A stretch of DNA of 58,708 nt, from NCBI RefSeq assembly GCF_900659635.1, contig NZ_CAACVB010000022.1, forward strand, positions 1 to 58,708. The letters are read 5' to 3'. Each line of letters opens with the position of its first letter. Position 1 is the first letter of the stretch. The notes under the pieces are model-generated. The model had not been told where the DNA came from, made no database searches, and was given only the letters and a program-made list of their open reading frames with translations. Positions 9,312 through 20,195 of this stretch are shown piece by piece. The DNA is from Actinomadura roseirufa (lineage in GTDB: Bacteria; Actinomycetota; Actinomycetes; Streptosporangiales; Streptosporangiaceae). The position numbers and the translations under genes are program-made.

Positions 9312-10121
9312 ATGACTTCCGAAGTGAATCCCCGGACCCGGCGGCAGCAGGGACCCGCCACCCTGCGCGGGCGGGCCGTTCCGCCGACGACCACCGACCA
9401 GCGGCTGCTCGACGAGCGCGGGCCGGCCGACTGGGTGCACGCCGACCCCTGGCGCGTGCTGCGGATCCAGGCGGAGTTCGTCGAGGGCTTCGGCCTGCTG
9501 GCCGAGCTGCCGAAGGCCGTCAGCGTCTTCGGCAGCGCCCGCACCAAGCCGGGCACCCCCGAGTACGAGCTGGCCGTCGACATCGGCGGGCGGCTGCACG
9601 AGGCCGGCTACGCGGTGATCACCGGCGGCGGCCCGGGGATCATGGAGGCGGCCAACAAGGGCTGCGACGAGAGCGGCGGGCTGTCGGTCGGGCTCGGCAT
9701 CGAGCTGCCGTTCGAGCAGAAGCTGAACGACCATGTCGACATCGGGCTGGAGTTCCGCTACTTCTTCGTCCGCAAGACCATGTTCGTGAAGTACAGCCAG
9801 GCGTTCGTCGTCCTGCCGGGCGGCTTCGGCACGCTGGACGAGCTGTTCGAGGCGATCACGCTCGTCCAGACCAAGAAGATCACCCGCTTCCCGATCGTGC
9901 TGGTCGGCACCGAGTTCTGGGGCGGGCTGCTCGACTGGGTCCGCGCGACGATGCTGCCGTCGGCGAAGATCTCCCCGGAGGACATGGACCTCATCCACCT
10001 CACCGACGACCCCGAGGAGGTCGTGCGGATCGTGGAGGACGCGCACCTCAAGGCCGAGAAGCGGCTCCAGGAGCAGGCCGCGGTCGAGGCCACCGCCGCG
10101 GCGGCCGGCGACGGCACCTGA
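9312..10121 (+). CDS. LOG-family Rossmann-fold protein (TIGR00730)
   Basis: 269 residues with the LOG/lysine-decarboxylase-like motifs GGGPGIMEAANKG (about residue 108) and PGGFGTLDE (about residue 171), which form the nucleotide-monophosphate binding site. Characterised members are cytokinin riboside 5'-monophosphate phosphoribohydrolases, releasing the base from a nucleoside monophosphate. It starts at ATG 9312. In many actinomycetes this gene lies near dapE, as it does here (one gene away), so it belongs to the conserved chromosomal block and not to the biosynthetic cluster. Confidence 0.9.
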   Translation: MTSEVNPRTRRQQGPATLRGRAVPPTTTDQRLLDERGPADWVHADPWRVLRIQAEFVEGFGLLAELPKAVSVFGSARTKPGTPEYELAVDIGGRLHEAGYAVITGGGPGIMEAANKGCDESGGLSVGLGIELPFEQKLNDHVDIGLEFRYFFVRKTMFVKYSQAFVVLPGGFGTLDELFEAITLVQTKKITRFPIVLVGTEFWGGLLDWVRATMLPSAKISPEDMDLIHLTDDPEEVVRIVEDAHLKAEKRLQEQAAVEATAAAAGDGT

Positions 10122-10157
10122 GGCGCCCGGACGCCGTCCCGGGCGTTCGCTTCGGGG

Positions 10158-10188
10158 CCCGGTGCGGGACGCGAGGTCTCGCACCGGG
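10158..10188. terminator. Hairpin after LOG-family gene
   Basis: A 9-bp inverted repeat (CCCGGTGCG / CGCACCGGG) separated by 13 bases lies 37 bp after the stop at 10121. There is no T-run. A rho-independent-like terminator is plausible but not certain. Confidence 0.4.
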
Positions 10189-10197
10189 TCCGCCCTG

Positions 10198-10226
10198 TCC
10201 GGCGGCCTCTCCGGCGGTATGTCCGG
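10198..10226. repeat. Short TCCGG repeats upstream of marR-type gene
   Basis: TCCGG occurs at 10198, 10210 and 10222, exactly 12 bp apart, within CTCTCCGGCGG-like units, followed by a fourth copy at 10246. The segment lies between the hairpin and the MarR-type gene. It could be a degenerate coding stretch of an N-terminal extension or a protein-binding array; I cannot decide. Confidence 0.4.
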
Positions 10227-10314
10227 TACATCCCTGAGTGCCCTGTCCGGCCGTGCCCTGGTCGAGGGTCGCTGGAGCTCCCGCGCCATTATCTGGCTCC
10301 AGCTAATAAACATG

Positions 10315-10320
10315 TATGCT
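10315..10320 (+). promoter_or_regulatory. Candidate -10 element for a leaderless marR-type transcript
   Basis: TATGCT ends only 6 bp before the ATG at 10327, in the only AT-rich stretch of this intergenic region. No Shine-Dalgarno sequence is present, which fits a leaderless mRNA, common in actinomycetes. The -35 is not convincing. Confidence 0.35.
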
Positions 10321-10326
10321 GTTCGT

Positions 10327-10821
10327 ATGGCGAATCACTCCGACCTCCCTCCGAGCAGCGGCTATCTCCTGTGGCACGTGTCGCTGCGCTGGCGGGTGGC
10401 CATGGACCGGGCCCTCGCGCCGCTGGGGCTGACGCACGCCCAGTACGCCGTGGTGGCCTCGCTGTACAGCATGGAACAGAGCGGCCTGCGACCCAGCCAG
10501 CGCCAGCTGGCCGACTACAGCGGCCTGGAGCCGATGTACGTGTCCAGGCTCGCCCGCGTGCTGGAGAACAACGGCCTGCTCGTCCGGCGGGACAACCCGG
10601 CCGACCCCCGCGCGGTCGAGATGTCGCTCACGTCCCGCGGCGCCGAGACGATCGTGTCCGCCCTCGCCGTGGTCCGCGAGCTGGAGGAGCGCTACCTCGA
10701 ACCCCTCGGCGGGACCGACAGCGACGGCAACCTCGAACTGCGGCGCGCCCTCCAGGCCCTGCTGGAGCACGCCGACGTCCTGCGCGCCGCCCCCGGGACG
10801 CTCGCGCGCGTCCCCGACTGA
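10327..10821 (+). CDS. MarR-family transcriptional regulator
   Basis: 164 residues with the MarR winged-helix core: [44 protein letters not shown] and the beta-wing [17 protein letters not shown]. MarR dimers typically repress genes for efflux or stress and respond to phenolic ligands. Start at ATG 10327, supported by family alignment, although the frame stays open to 10162. Located between the LOG gene and accB, at the left edge of the cluster. Targets unknown. Confidence 0.88.
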   Translation: MANHSDLPPSSGYLLWHVSLRWRVAMDRALAPLGLTHAQYAVVASLYSMEQSGLRPSQRQLADYSGLEPMYVSRLARVLENNGLLVRRDNPADPRAVEMSLTSRGAETIVSALAVVRELEERYLEPLGGTDSDGNLELRRALQALLEHADVLRAAPGTLARVPD

Positions 10822-10919
10822 CTCCGCCGCCCGGCGCCGCACCTTCAGCCGTACTCCAGTGGCGGTTGAGCCCCCTCGGTCACGCTCGCCGGAGTGATGA
10901 GCGGAAGGCCGTGGTGTCC

Positions 10920-11408
10920 ATGAACGAAGACCAGAGCATTCTCGACGACCTGTGCCGGCGGGCCGGCGAGCTCATCGCCGCGACGCGCGGGCCGCTGAAG
11001 AGCGTGCGCGTGCGCGCCGGCGAGATGAGCGTCGAGGTCGAGTGGCCCGAGGCGCCGCCCGCCGCCGGAGCCGTCCCGGCGCAGGGCGCCGCGGCGGTGG
11101 CGATCTCCGCCGCGGCCGTGCCCGTGGCCGAGGAGGAGGAGCCCGCCGGCGTCGAGGTGACCGCGCCGCTGGTCGGCACCTTCTACCGCGCGCCGTCCCC
11201 GGACGCGCCGCCGTTCGTCGAGGTCGGCGACATGGTGGAGGCGGGCCGCCAGGTGGCGATCGTCGAGGCGATGAAGCTCATGAACGCGGTGACCGCCGAG
11301 CGGTCGGGCCGCGTCGCCAGGGTGCTCGTCGAGGACGGCAAGCCGGTCGAGTACGGCCAGCCGCTGTTCCTCCTGGCCCCCGAGGAGACCGGCGAGGCGC
11401 CCGCCTGA
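10920..11408 (+). CDS. accB: Acetyl-CoA carboxylase biotin carboxyl carrier protein
   Basis: 162 residues, usual AccB length. N-terminal helical part, an Ala/Pro/Glu-rich linker (about residues 43-77), then a biotinyl/lipoyl domain starting [19 protein letters not shown]. The biotin attachment site is VEAMKLMN with Lys119. It carries carboxybiotin between the biotin carboxylase and the carboxyltransferase in malonyl-CoA synthesis. ATG 10920 chosen; GTG codons 2 and 3 codons upstream are alternatives. Its matching partners AccC and AccD/AccA lie at the opposite end of the window, suggesting that it supplies extender units for the polyketide synthase. Confidence 0.93.
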   Translation: MNEDQSILDDLCRRAGELIAATRGPLKSVRVRAGEMSVEVEWPEAPPAAGAVPAQGAAAVAISAAAVPVAEEEEPAGVEVTAPLVGTFYRAPSPDAPPFVEVGDMVEAGRQVAIVEAMKLMNAVTAERSGRVARVLVEDGKPVEYGQPLFLLAPEETGEAPA

Positions 11409-11542
11409 CCGCGGGACCGGACGGGGCCCGCGTGACCCGGGAGCGCCCCCGGCGCGCGTGATCCGGAGGGCGTGCGGGCGGGGCCGCCGTCCGGCACGAA
11501 GAATCTCGTATTCCGAGAATTCGCCTGTTAGGGTGCGGAGAC

Positions 11543-12175
11543 ATGAGCGGACTGGAACCCGAGCGCTCCGACCTGCGCGCGTCGCACGAGGAACGCGAGC
11601 ACGTCGTGGATCAGCTCAGGGTCGCGGCGGGCGACGGCCGGCTCACCCCCGAGGACCTCGACGAGCGGCTCGGGCTCGCGCTGACGGCGCGCACCCACGG
11701 CGAGCTGGCCGTGCTGCTGCGCGACCTGCCGGTCGCCGCCCCGGCGGTGGTCCCGCCCCCGGTCGCCCAGGAGCTCCTGCGGCTGGAGGCCCGCCAGGGC
11801 AACGTGGAGCGGACGGGCGCGTGGGTCGTACCGCGCCGCCTGGAGGCCGAGGCGCACAGCGCGAACGTCGTCATCGACCTGACCGAGGCCGTCATCTCGC
11901 ATCCGCTGCTGGACGTCGCGGTCTCCGTCAGCGCCGCCAACGTCCGCCTCATCGTGCCGGCCGACGTCGAGGTGGACGTGGGCTCGGTCTCGGTACGGCA
12001 CGGCAACGTGAAACGGCACCGCGTCCGCCGCCCGCCGGGCACCCCGGTCCGGCTGCGGGTCACCGTGAACGGCAGCGTGCGGCACGGCAACCTCGTCGTC
12101 CGCGGCCCCCGCCGTACCTTCCTCGAATGGCTGCTGCGCCGCCCCGCCTCCTCCGCGCTCACCACGCGGGACTGA
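11543..12175 (+). CDS. DUF1707 domain protein
   Basis: 210 residues. The N-terminal 60 residues form a DUF1707 (SHOCT-like) domain: LRASHEEREHVVDQLRVAAGDGRLTPEDLDERL, followed by ARTHGELAVLLRDLP. The C-terminal half has repeated NVRLIVP / GNVKRHR / GNLVVRG beta-strand segments like the beta-helical cell-wall-associated DUF1707 partners. No membrane segment is seen. Function unknown; such proteins occur widely in actinobacteria. Confidence 0.82.
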   Translation: MSGLEPERSDLRASHEEREHVVDQLRVAAGDGRLTPEDLDERLGLALTARTHGELAVLLRDLPVAAPAVVPPPVAQELLRLEARQGNVERTGAWVVPRRLEAEAHSANVVIDLTEAVISHPLLDVAVSVSAANVRLIVPADVEVDVGSVSVRHGNVKRHRVRRPPGTPVRLRVTVNGSVRHGNLVVRGPRRTFLEWLLRRPASSALTTRD

Positions 12176-12264
12176 GCCGTCCCCTGAGCCCCTGAATCCT
12201 GGGCCGGGACCCCTAACCCCTGGACCCCTAAGATCTGCGCCCGTGGGCCCGAGCCCCGGCGCGG

Positions 12265-12717
12265 TCAGGCGCTGAGCTCCCGCACGTTGTGCGCCGCCGC
12301 CGAGTTCTCGGCCCCGAGCCAGCCGGTGATCAGTTCGAGCTCGGCCAGGGGCAGGTCGGCCACCCGCCCGGACAGCACACCGCTGACCTGCTGGAGGAAG
12401 GCCGACAGCGCGGTCAGGTTCTCCGGGACCGCCTCCACGAGGATGCGCCGCCCGTCCAGCGGGTCGCGGGTCCGGCGCACCAGCCCCGCCGTCTCCAGCC
12501 GGTTGACCACCGCGGTGATCGCGCCGCCGGAGGTGACGCTCAGCAGCCGCGCCAGCTCCCCGGGCGTCTGGGCGCCGTCCAGCGCCAGCGAGGTGACGCA
12601 CAGCACGTCCTTCAGCCCCAGGCCGAGCCGGTCGGCCATGGCCTGGTACAGCATGACGCTGCGCAGCGTGCGACGGGCGATCTCCACCAGCAACTCGTGC
12701 TCCGACGGTCTGGACAT
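12265..12717 (-). CDS. MarR-family transcriptional regulator
   Basis: 150 residues with winged-helix motifs ARLLSVTSGGAITAVVNRLETAGLVRRTRDPLDGRRILVEAV (residues about 57-98, given as spaced segments TSGGAITAVVNRLE and RRTRDPLDGRR). N-terminal helix RRTLRSVMLYQAMADRL is the dimer/ligand part. The second MarR gene within 2 kb, but the two are only distantly alike. It points leftward, away from the SARP gene. An inverted repeat CTCTTGAAGAG lies 14 bp upstream of its start and may be its own operator. Confidence 0.87.
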   Translation of the reverse strand: MSRPSEHELLVEIARRTLRSVMLYQAMADRLGLGLKDVLCVTSLALDGAQTPGELARLLSVTSGGAITAVVNRLETAGLVRRTRDPLDGRRILVEAVPENLTALSAFLQQVSGVLSGRVADLPLAELELITGWLGAENSAAAHNVRELSA

Positions 12718-12730
12718 CAGCCTGTTACCT

Positions 12731-12741
12731 CTCTTGAAGAG
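12731..12741. promoter_or_regulatory. Inverted repeat, candidate MarR autoregulatory operator
   Basis: CTCTTGAAGAG is a perfect 5-bp inverted repeat around a central G, 14-24 bp upstream of the leftward MarR start codon and overlapping its leader. Position fits autorepression. Binding is not shown. Confidence 0.4.
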
Positions 12742-12820
12742 GGACGCTAAATGTGAGTAACTCTGATATAGAGACTATTGTCCAGGGTGTGGCGGTTCGT
12801 CGCAGCAGGGCGTGCGGCGC

Positions 12821-13105
12821 CTACTTCTCGTTCTCCCGCTTGAGCTGCTGCTCGAGTTCTTCGAGGAGCCGGCGCTCGTCGCCCGGGAGGTCCGCGTACG
12901 GAGTGACCCGTTCCGGGTGCCTCCCGTCGTGGGCCCCGCGCCGCGCGCGCCGTGCCGCCCGGGCCGCCGACTCGGCCGACGCCGCGCGCACCGCGGCGAT
13001 CAGCTCGGTCGTCGGCCAGGCATAGGCACCGCAGTACATCAGGCCGACGCGGAGGTGGCTCATCAACCGTCGCAGTGCCGCGATCTTCCGGTTCTTCCTA
13101 CGCAT
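12821..13105 (-). CDS. Small basic hypothetical protein
   Basis: 94 residues, rich in Arg, Lys, Ala and Glu. ATG 13105 follows a strong GGAGGG ribosome site about 6 bp upstream. The N-terminus is MRRKNRKIAALRRL, the middle has CGAYAWPTTELIAAVRAAS, and the C-terminus is a charged helix (DERRLLEELEQQLKRENE) with coiled-coil character. I do not recognise the family. It lies upstream of, and divergent from, the first SARP gene. Confidence 0.55.
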   Translation of the reverse strand: MRRKNRKIAALRRLMSHLRVGLMYCGAYAWPTTELIAAVRAASAESAARAARRARRGAHDGRHPERVTPYADLPGDERRLLEELEQQLKRENEK

Positions 13106-13943
13106 GCGAGCCCTCCGGTCCTGGATCCTGCATGCGAGGGTCGCCGGATCCCCTCTCCGGCCGGTCGAGGGTCGCTGGACCACGGCCCGAGTGGCCCGTC
13201 TCACCCGTATCCGGGACGGTCCGCGGCCGGTGCGCCCGGCGGCCACGGTGCCGGGGTCCACCGGGCCGCGAGCGGGCCCCGCCATTGCGCGGCCGGTCGC
13301 GGGCGGCGACGCTCCGGTGAACGGATATCGGGTTTGCGTGAACAGTGCGACACGAGCAAGGCCGGTTCGGCGGCAACTTCGGTTTGGCATTGTTTGCCGT
13401 CCGCCCCGGTGTTTTAGGGCAGCTCGCAGGCCGGTTCCGGCCACGCTGACCAGTACTGATTCTCAAGTATGATCGGATGATCATCGACTCGTGTGGGGAC
13501 GGTCCTTGTCAATGATCACTAGCGTAATGCCCGACCGCCTTTATGGTTGATGGCTTTCGGTGATACCTGGCGTCAGCTAATGAGGTGGCAGATGGTGGCG
13601 GCGGCCGAATCCGGGCGCGAGTGGTCTTCGAGCGCCCTCCGAGGCGCCGCTGTGCATGGTGTGGCGGTCGTGCGGAGCGGTGCCCAGGGGCAGGGCGTTC
13701 GCCCGGTGCGGCCCGGCATCACCACTCGATCACCGAGCTGCGGCGGGGGCTAGTGAGCCTAGGGAGTGATCGTCCTGAAATCAAGGGGTCTCCGTTCTTT
13801 CTCGAGTGAGATATGTATGTCCAGACGTCTAGCGGGGGAGTTGTTGCCTAGTCCGGAAATCGAGTTGACAATCCTTGCGTGTTGATCGTTCTCGGGGAAC
13901 AGCGGCGTCCACCAGCTGGACGAGATCAGGAGACGAACGGAGC
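13106..13943. other. Long intergenic region between divergent genes
   Basis: 838 bp without a convincing gene. The half next to the SARP gene (about 13440-13930) is clearly more AT-rich than the surroundings and must hold the SARP promoter; TTGACA at 13865-13870 could be a -35, but I find no good -10 at 17 bp. A short frame at 13547-13753 lacks coding character. The long leader suggests multi-input control of the pathway activator. Confidence 0.6.
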
Positions 13944-15998
13944 ATGCATTTTCGGATTCTGGGCCCAATGTGGGTCGCCAATGGAGACGTGGAGATAACC
14001 CCTACCGCGCCAAAGGTTCGGCAGGTCCTCGCGTTTCTGCTGGTTCGATGTGGAAAGCTCGTACAAGTGGGGGAGCTGATCGACGAGCTGTGGGGCGAGG
14101 AGCCGCCCAACAGCGCGATGACGACCCTCCAGACGTACATATACAAGCTCCGGAAGGACGTGCTGGAGCACTGCGGTTCGGCGGAGCTTCACACGAGGAT
14201 CTCCGGATACCTGCTCGACGTCCCCGCGGAGCTGGGCGATCTGCTCCGGTTCGAGCGACTCGCCCAGGACGGCCGCACCGCCCTGGAGGAGGGCGACGCG
14301 GCGCGCGCCTCGACGCTGCTGTCGGAGGCGCTGACCGTGTGGCGCGGCCCGGCGCTGGCCGACGTCGCCGTCGGCGACATCCTGTCGGCGCACGTGACGC
14401 GGCTGGAGGAGGAGCGGCTGCGCGTCCTCGAGCAGCGGATCACGGCGGACCTGGAACTGGGCCGGCACCAGCAGCTCGTGAGCGAGCTCAAGATGCTGGT
14501 GTCCGAGCAACCGCTCAACGAGCGCTTCTACGGCCACCTCATGGTGGCCCTGAACCGCTCGGGACGCCGCTACGAGGCGCTCGAGGTCTACCAGGGTCTG
14601 CGTCGCATGCTGGTCGACGAGCTCGGCATGGAGCCGTCCGCCTCGATCCAGCGGCTGCACCTGACCCTGCTCAACTCCGAGGCCGTGGAGGAGAAGGCGG
14701 CGTCCGCGCCGGTCGTCGCGGGCGGGCCGTCCGGCCGGCTGGTGCCGCCGGCGCAGCTGCCGCCCGACATCCCCGACTTCATCGGCAAGGCGGACCTGCT
14801 GGACCGGATTCGGGTGGGGTTGCTCGACTCGGGCCGGGAGGGCACCGCCGGGCGCGCTGTGTGCGTCGCGGGGATGCCCGGCGTGGGCAAGACCACGCTG
14901 GCGCTGCGCGCGGGCCACGCCAGCCGCGCGGAGTTCCCCGACGGCCAGCTCTTCGCCGACCTGCGCGGAACGTCCGAGCACCCCGCCGACCCCGGCCAGA
15001 TCCTGGAGGGGTTCCTGCGGGCGATCGGGGTGCCGGCGCACGAGATGCCCGAGAGCCTGCAGGAGCGCTCCAACCTGTTCCGCACCTGGACGATGGGGCG
15101 GCGGATCCTGGTGGTGCTCGACGACGCGTCGTCGGTGCCCCAGGTGGCGCCGCTGCTGCCCGCCTCCCCCGGCAGCTCGGTCCTCATCACCACCCGGTGG
15201 GGGTTGTACAGCCTGCCGGGGGTCCGGCACGTCCTGCTGGAGGAGATGGGCCAGGACGACGCCGTCGAGCTGATCGAGTCGGCGAGCGGGCGGGCCTATC
15301 TCGGGGCCGAGCGGCGGTTCGCCGAGCGGGCCGCCGAGCTGTGCGGGCGGCTGCCGGTCGCGATGCGCAGCCTCGGCTCCCGGCTGGCCGCCACCCGCAA
15401 CTGGCCGATCGACACGCTGGTGCAGCGGCTGGAGTCCGGCGCCGGCCGGCTCGACCTGCTGGCCTTCGCCGACCTGGACGTCCGGTCCCGGTACGCCGCC
15501 AGCTACCGCCGCCTCGACCAGCAGGACCGCAGCATCTTCCGGCTGGTCAGCCTGCTTCCCGCGGCCGGGTTCACCGCCGAGACCGCCGCCCGGCTCGTGG
15601 GCTCCGGGACCGACCTGGTGGAGGCCAAGCTGGTCCGGCTGGCCAGCTGCAATCTGCTGTCGGTCGCCGACGCCAGTGCCGGCGAGATCCGGTACCGGAT
15701 GCACGAGCTGATCCGTCTCTACGCCCGCGAGTGCCTCGACCAGGACTTCCTGGAGCCGATGCGCGCGCAGGCGCAGGCCGACGGAATCCCGTTCGGCAGG
15801 CCGCCGGCCGACTCGCGCCTGGACGCGCTGCGCCCGGTCGACCCGCGTCGCCGTGAACTCGAGGCGGGCGAGCCCGCCCGCGACGAGGGCCCCGACCAGC
15901 TGCGCCGCAGGCTGCGACGGCCGGACGAGGCCGACCGCCGGGACCCGCAGCAGCACCGGGTCAACGGGATGGCGGGGCAGGGGGCCGGACAGGGCTGA
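13944..15998 (+). CDS. SARP-family activator with NB-ARC domain (AfsR-like)
   Basis: 684 residues. Residues 1-95: winged helix of the OmpR type (LGPMWVANGDVEI, LIDELWGEEPPNSAMTTLQTYIYKLRK). Residues about 98-245: bacterial transcriptional activator domain (TVWRGPALADVA, GRRYEALEVYQGLRRMLVDELGMEPS). Residues about 278-580: NB-ARC ATPase with P-loop GMPGVGKTT (310-318) and Walker B RILVVLDDAS. It ends soon after the NB-ARC winged-helix part and lacks the TPR block of full AfsR (about 990 residues). Such regulators bind heptamer repeats and recruit RNA polymerase; heptamers at 11-bp spacing occur upstream of many operons here. Confidence 0.93.
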   Translation: MHFRILGPMWVANGDVEITPTAPKVRQVLAFLLVRCGKLVQVGELIDELWGEEPPNSAMTTLQTYIYKLRKDVLEHCGSAELHTRISGYLLDVPAELGDLLRFERLAQDGRTALEEGDAARASTLLSEALTVWRGPALADVAVGDILSAHVTRLEEERLRVLEQRITADLELGRHQQLVSELKMLVSEQPLNERFYGHLMVALNRSGRRYEALEVYQGLRRMLVDELGMEPSASIQRLHLTLLNSEAVEEKAASAPVVAGGPSGRLVPPAQLPPDIPDFIGKADLLDRIRVGLLDSGREGTAGRAVCVAGMPGVGKTTLALRAGHASRAEFPDGQLFADLRGTSEHPADPGQILEGFLRAIGVPAHEMPESLQERSNLFRTWTMGRRILVVLDDASSVPQVAPLLPASPGSSVLITTRWGLYSLPGVRHVLLEEMGQDDAVELIESASGRAYLGAERRFAERAAELCGRLPVAMRSLGSRLAATRNWPIDTLVQRLESGAGRLDLLAFADLDVRSRYAASYRRLDQQDRSIFRLVSLLPAAGFTAETAARLVGSGTDLVEAKLVRLASCNLLSVADASAGEIRYRMHELIRLYARECLDQDFLEPMRAQAQADGIPFGRPPADSRLDALRPVDPRRRELEAGEPARDEGPDQLRRRLRRPDEADRRDPQQHRVNGMAGQGAGQG

Positions 15999-16036
15999 CG
16001 CCGCCGAACCCCGCTCACCCCCGCTCTCGGGCTCCG

Positions 16037-16071
16037 GCTGGATCCGGTTGGTTCTCCATTCCGGATCCAGC
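16037..16071. repeat. Perfect 11-bp inverted repeat ahead of the ACP gene
   Basis: GCTGGATCCGG at 16037-16047 and CCGGATCCAGC at 16061-16071 are exact inverse complements separated by 13 bp. It lies 39 bp after the SARP stop and 57 bp before the ACP start. There is no T-run. It may end the SARP transcript or be an operator; its right arm overlaps a SARP-type heptamer (TCCAGC, 16066). Confidence 0.6.
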
Positions 16072-16083
16072 GGAGTTCAAGTC
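16055..16083 (+). promoter_or_regulatory. Candidate SARP heptamer repeats, ACP operon
   Basis: TCCATTC at 16055, TCCAGCG at 16066 and TCAAGTC at 16077 are exactly 11 bp apart, ending 45 bp before the ACP start. The pair TCCAGCG-4 bp-TCAAG recurs at 22404/22415 upstream of another cluster gene. Periodicity of 7+4 bp is the known SARP binding pattern. Confidence 0.5.
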
Positions 16084-16127
16084 CTCCCCGTGACAGTGCT
16101 TCCACCGGCACTGAAGGGGAGAAGAAG

Positions 16128-16382
16128 ATGTCGAGATTCACGGTGGACGATGTCCGGCGCATTCTGCGGGCCTGCGCGGGCGAGCCGGACACCATCAGCT
16201 TGGACGATGACATCAGCACCGTCAGCTTCGAGGACATGGGATACGACTCGCTGGCGGTCCTGGAAATGGCGGCGCGGATCCAGCAGGAGTTCCTGGTCGC
16301 CATTCCGGACGAGACGGTCGCCGAACTGCCGACCCCCGACGCCATCGTCGAATATGTCAACCCCCGCATCGCCGCCGCGTGA
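16128..16382 (+). CDS. Type II polyketide acyl carrier protein
   Basis: 84 residues, normal ACP length. The phosphopantetheine site is the DSL motif in EDMGYDSLAVLE with Ser41. The protein tethers the growing poly-beta-ketone chain for the KS-alpha/KS-beta pair. In most type II clusters the ACP gene directly follows the chain length factor; here it sits 23 kb away from KS and CLF and is instead the first gene after the SARP. It is the only ACP I find in the window, so it is presumably the minimal-PKS carrier. A good AGGGGAGAAG ribosome site precedes ATG 16128. Confidence 0.93.
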   Translation: MSRFTVDDVRRILRACAGEPDTISLDDDISTVSFEDMGYDSLAVLEMAARIQQEFLVAIPDETVAELPTPDAIVEYVNPRIAAA

Positions 16383-16416
16383 GCGCCGGGCCGGGGAGAG
16401 GCTCGGCCGGGTCCAC

Positions 16417-16710
16417 GTGATGGTCTACGCGAGCGCTCCCGACGCCGACGCGACGGCCGTCGAGGACGCCTACCACGTCATCAGCCGCGCACTGGACGGC
16501 ACCCCCGGCCTGCTCGGCAACGTCCTGCTCCGCTCCGTGCGCGACCCGTCCGCCTTCGTGGTGATGAGCGAGTGGCGCGACGCCGAGGCGTTCCGCACCT
16601 GGGAGGAGGGCGCCGCGCACCGCGACACGACGGCCCCCCTCCGCCCGCTCCAGAACGGGGCGGGACCCGGCGCGCCGTTCGGGATCTACGAGGTGGTCGC
16701 GGCCTACTGA
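16417..16710 (+). CDS. ABM-family small monooxygenase/cyclase-like protein
   Basis: 97 residues from GTG 16417 (ATG is the next codon). It has the dimeric alpha/beta-barrel pattern of antibiotic biosynthesis monooxygenases: VYASAPDADATAVEDAY, TPGLLGNVLLRS, SAFVVMSEWRDAEAFRTWEE and a C-terminal YEVV strand. Family members (ActVA-Orf6, SnoaB, TcmH) oxidise anthrone-like intermediates without cofactor, but others only assist folding. It is 34 bp downstream of the ACP gene and closely resembles the 99-residue protein at 24967. Start is a little uncertain. Confidence 0.8.
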   Translation: MMVYASAPDADATAVEDAYHVISRALDGTPGLLGNVLLRSVRDPSAFVVMSEWRDAEAFRTWEEGAAHRDTTAPLRPLQNGAGPGAPFGIYEVVAAY

Positions 16711-16720
16711 CACGCGGGTC

Positions 16721-16767
16721 CGCGGCGGCCGCGGTCCCGGGCCCGGCCCGGGACCGCGGCCGCCGCG
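16721..16767. terminator. Strong perfect hairpin terminator
   Basis: A 22-bp perfectly matched inverted repeat (arms 16721-16742 and 16746-16767) around a 3-base loop, 10 bp after the ABM stop. It is almost all G/C and has no T-run, as is common for actinomycete terminators. It would close the ACP-ABM transcript. Confidence 0.75.
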
Positions 16768-16822
16768 CGTTCCGCGCGGCCCCCCTATTCCGAGCGACCG
16801 CGCATTGCGAGCGGTCCGGTCG

Positions 16823-16851
16823 GCGAGGAGCACGCGAGCCGTTCTCGAGCG
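16823..16851 (+). promoter_or_regulatory. Candidate SARP heptamer repeats, multicopper oxidase gene
   Basis: GCGAGGA at 16823, GCGAGCC at 16834 and TCGAGCG at 16845: three near-identical heptamers spaced exactly 11 bp, ending 53 bp before the start codon of the multicopper oxidase. Confidence 0.6.
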
Positions 16852-16904
16852 CCATTCGGCACGGTGTGCCCGTTCCGATCAAGAAAACTCGGGAGGGCCT
16901 CTTC

Positions 16905-19690
<2,786 letters not shown>

Positions 19691-19691
19691 C

Positions 19692-20045
19692 ATGGCGGAC
19701 GAGACGCGCATCTTCCGGGTCATGCTGCGGATGAACATCAAGCCCGGGATGGAGCGGGAGTTCGAGGAGACCTGGCACAGCGTCGGCCACGCGATCACCG
19801 AGGACCCGGCCAACATCCGCCAGTGGCTGTCCCGCGAGGACGGCGAGGAGGGCGTCTACCACGTCGTCAGCGACTGGGTGGACGAGCCCGGGTTCCGCCT
19901 GTTCGAGCGCAGTGACAAGCACCTGGAGCACCGCACCAAGCTCCACCCGTACCGGTCGTCGGCCACGATGGCGACGATGCAGGTGGTCTTCGAGATGACC
20001 GGCAAGGCCACGGCGGAGCCGCGGCCGTCCGTCACCGCGGGCTGA
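19692..20045 (+). CDS. ABM-family monooxygenase-like protein
   Basis: 117 residues, beginning 1 bp after the stop of the fused cyclase gene, so coupled to it. Pattern RIFRVMLRMNIKPGMEREFEETW, GEEGVYHVVSDWVDEPGFRLFERS and ATMQVVFEM fits the antibiotic biosynthesis monooxygenase fold with about 20 extra C-terminal residues. In pentangular and spore-pigment clusters such proteins act with cyclases on ring closure or quinone formation. Whether it is catalytic is unknown. Confidence 0.82.
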   Translation: MADETRIFRVMLRMNIKPGMEREFEETWHSVGHAITEDPANIRQWLSREDGEEGVYHVVSDWVDEPGFRLFERSDKHLEHRTKLHPYRSSATMATMQVVFEMTGKATAEPRPSVTAG

Positions 20046-20050
20046 CACCG

Positions 20051-20103
20051 GGCGCCGCGCCGCGGGACGCGGGTTCCAGGGGGACACGCCCCGGCGCGGC
20101 GCC
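20051..20103. terminator. Inverted repeat after ABM gene
   Basis: GGCGCCGCGCC (20051-20061) and its exact inverse complement (20093-20103) flank a 31-base loop that itself contains a short GGGG/CCCC stem. It lies just after the stop at 20045. Probable terminator, weaker than the others because of the loop size. Confidence 0.45.
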
Positions 20104-20126
20104 GCTCGACGCCCCGGCCGGCGGGT

Positions 20127-20144
20127 GCGAGCGATCCTCGAGCC
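20127..20144 (+). promoter_or_regulatory. Candidate SARP heptamer repeats, lipocalin-like gene
   Basis: GCGAGCG at 20127 and TCGAGCC at 20138, exactly 11 bp apart, 51 bp before the start codon at 20196. Confidence 0.6.
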
Positions 20145-20195
20145 GGCGATCCGGCCGGGCCCGCGGGGACGGCGAGTCATCACGAGGAGGGGACC

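Noticed and set aside
10162..10326. N-terminal extension of the MarR-type regulator starting at 10162
   Set aside because: It would add 55 residues of Ser/Gly-rich repeat-derived sequence not seen in MarR proteins; an AT-rich promoter-like stretch lies just before ATG 10327.
13547..13753. Possible 68-residue gene in the leader of the NB-ARC SARP gene
   Set aside because: Translation has no recognisable features and no good ribosome site; the region is better explained as regulatory DNA.
13820..13833. TCCAGA and TCTAGC near the SARP gene start as SARP-binding repeats
   Set aside because: Their spacing is 8 bp, not 11, and they do not fit the register seen at the other sites.
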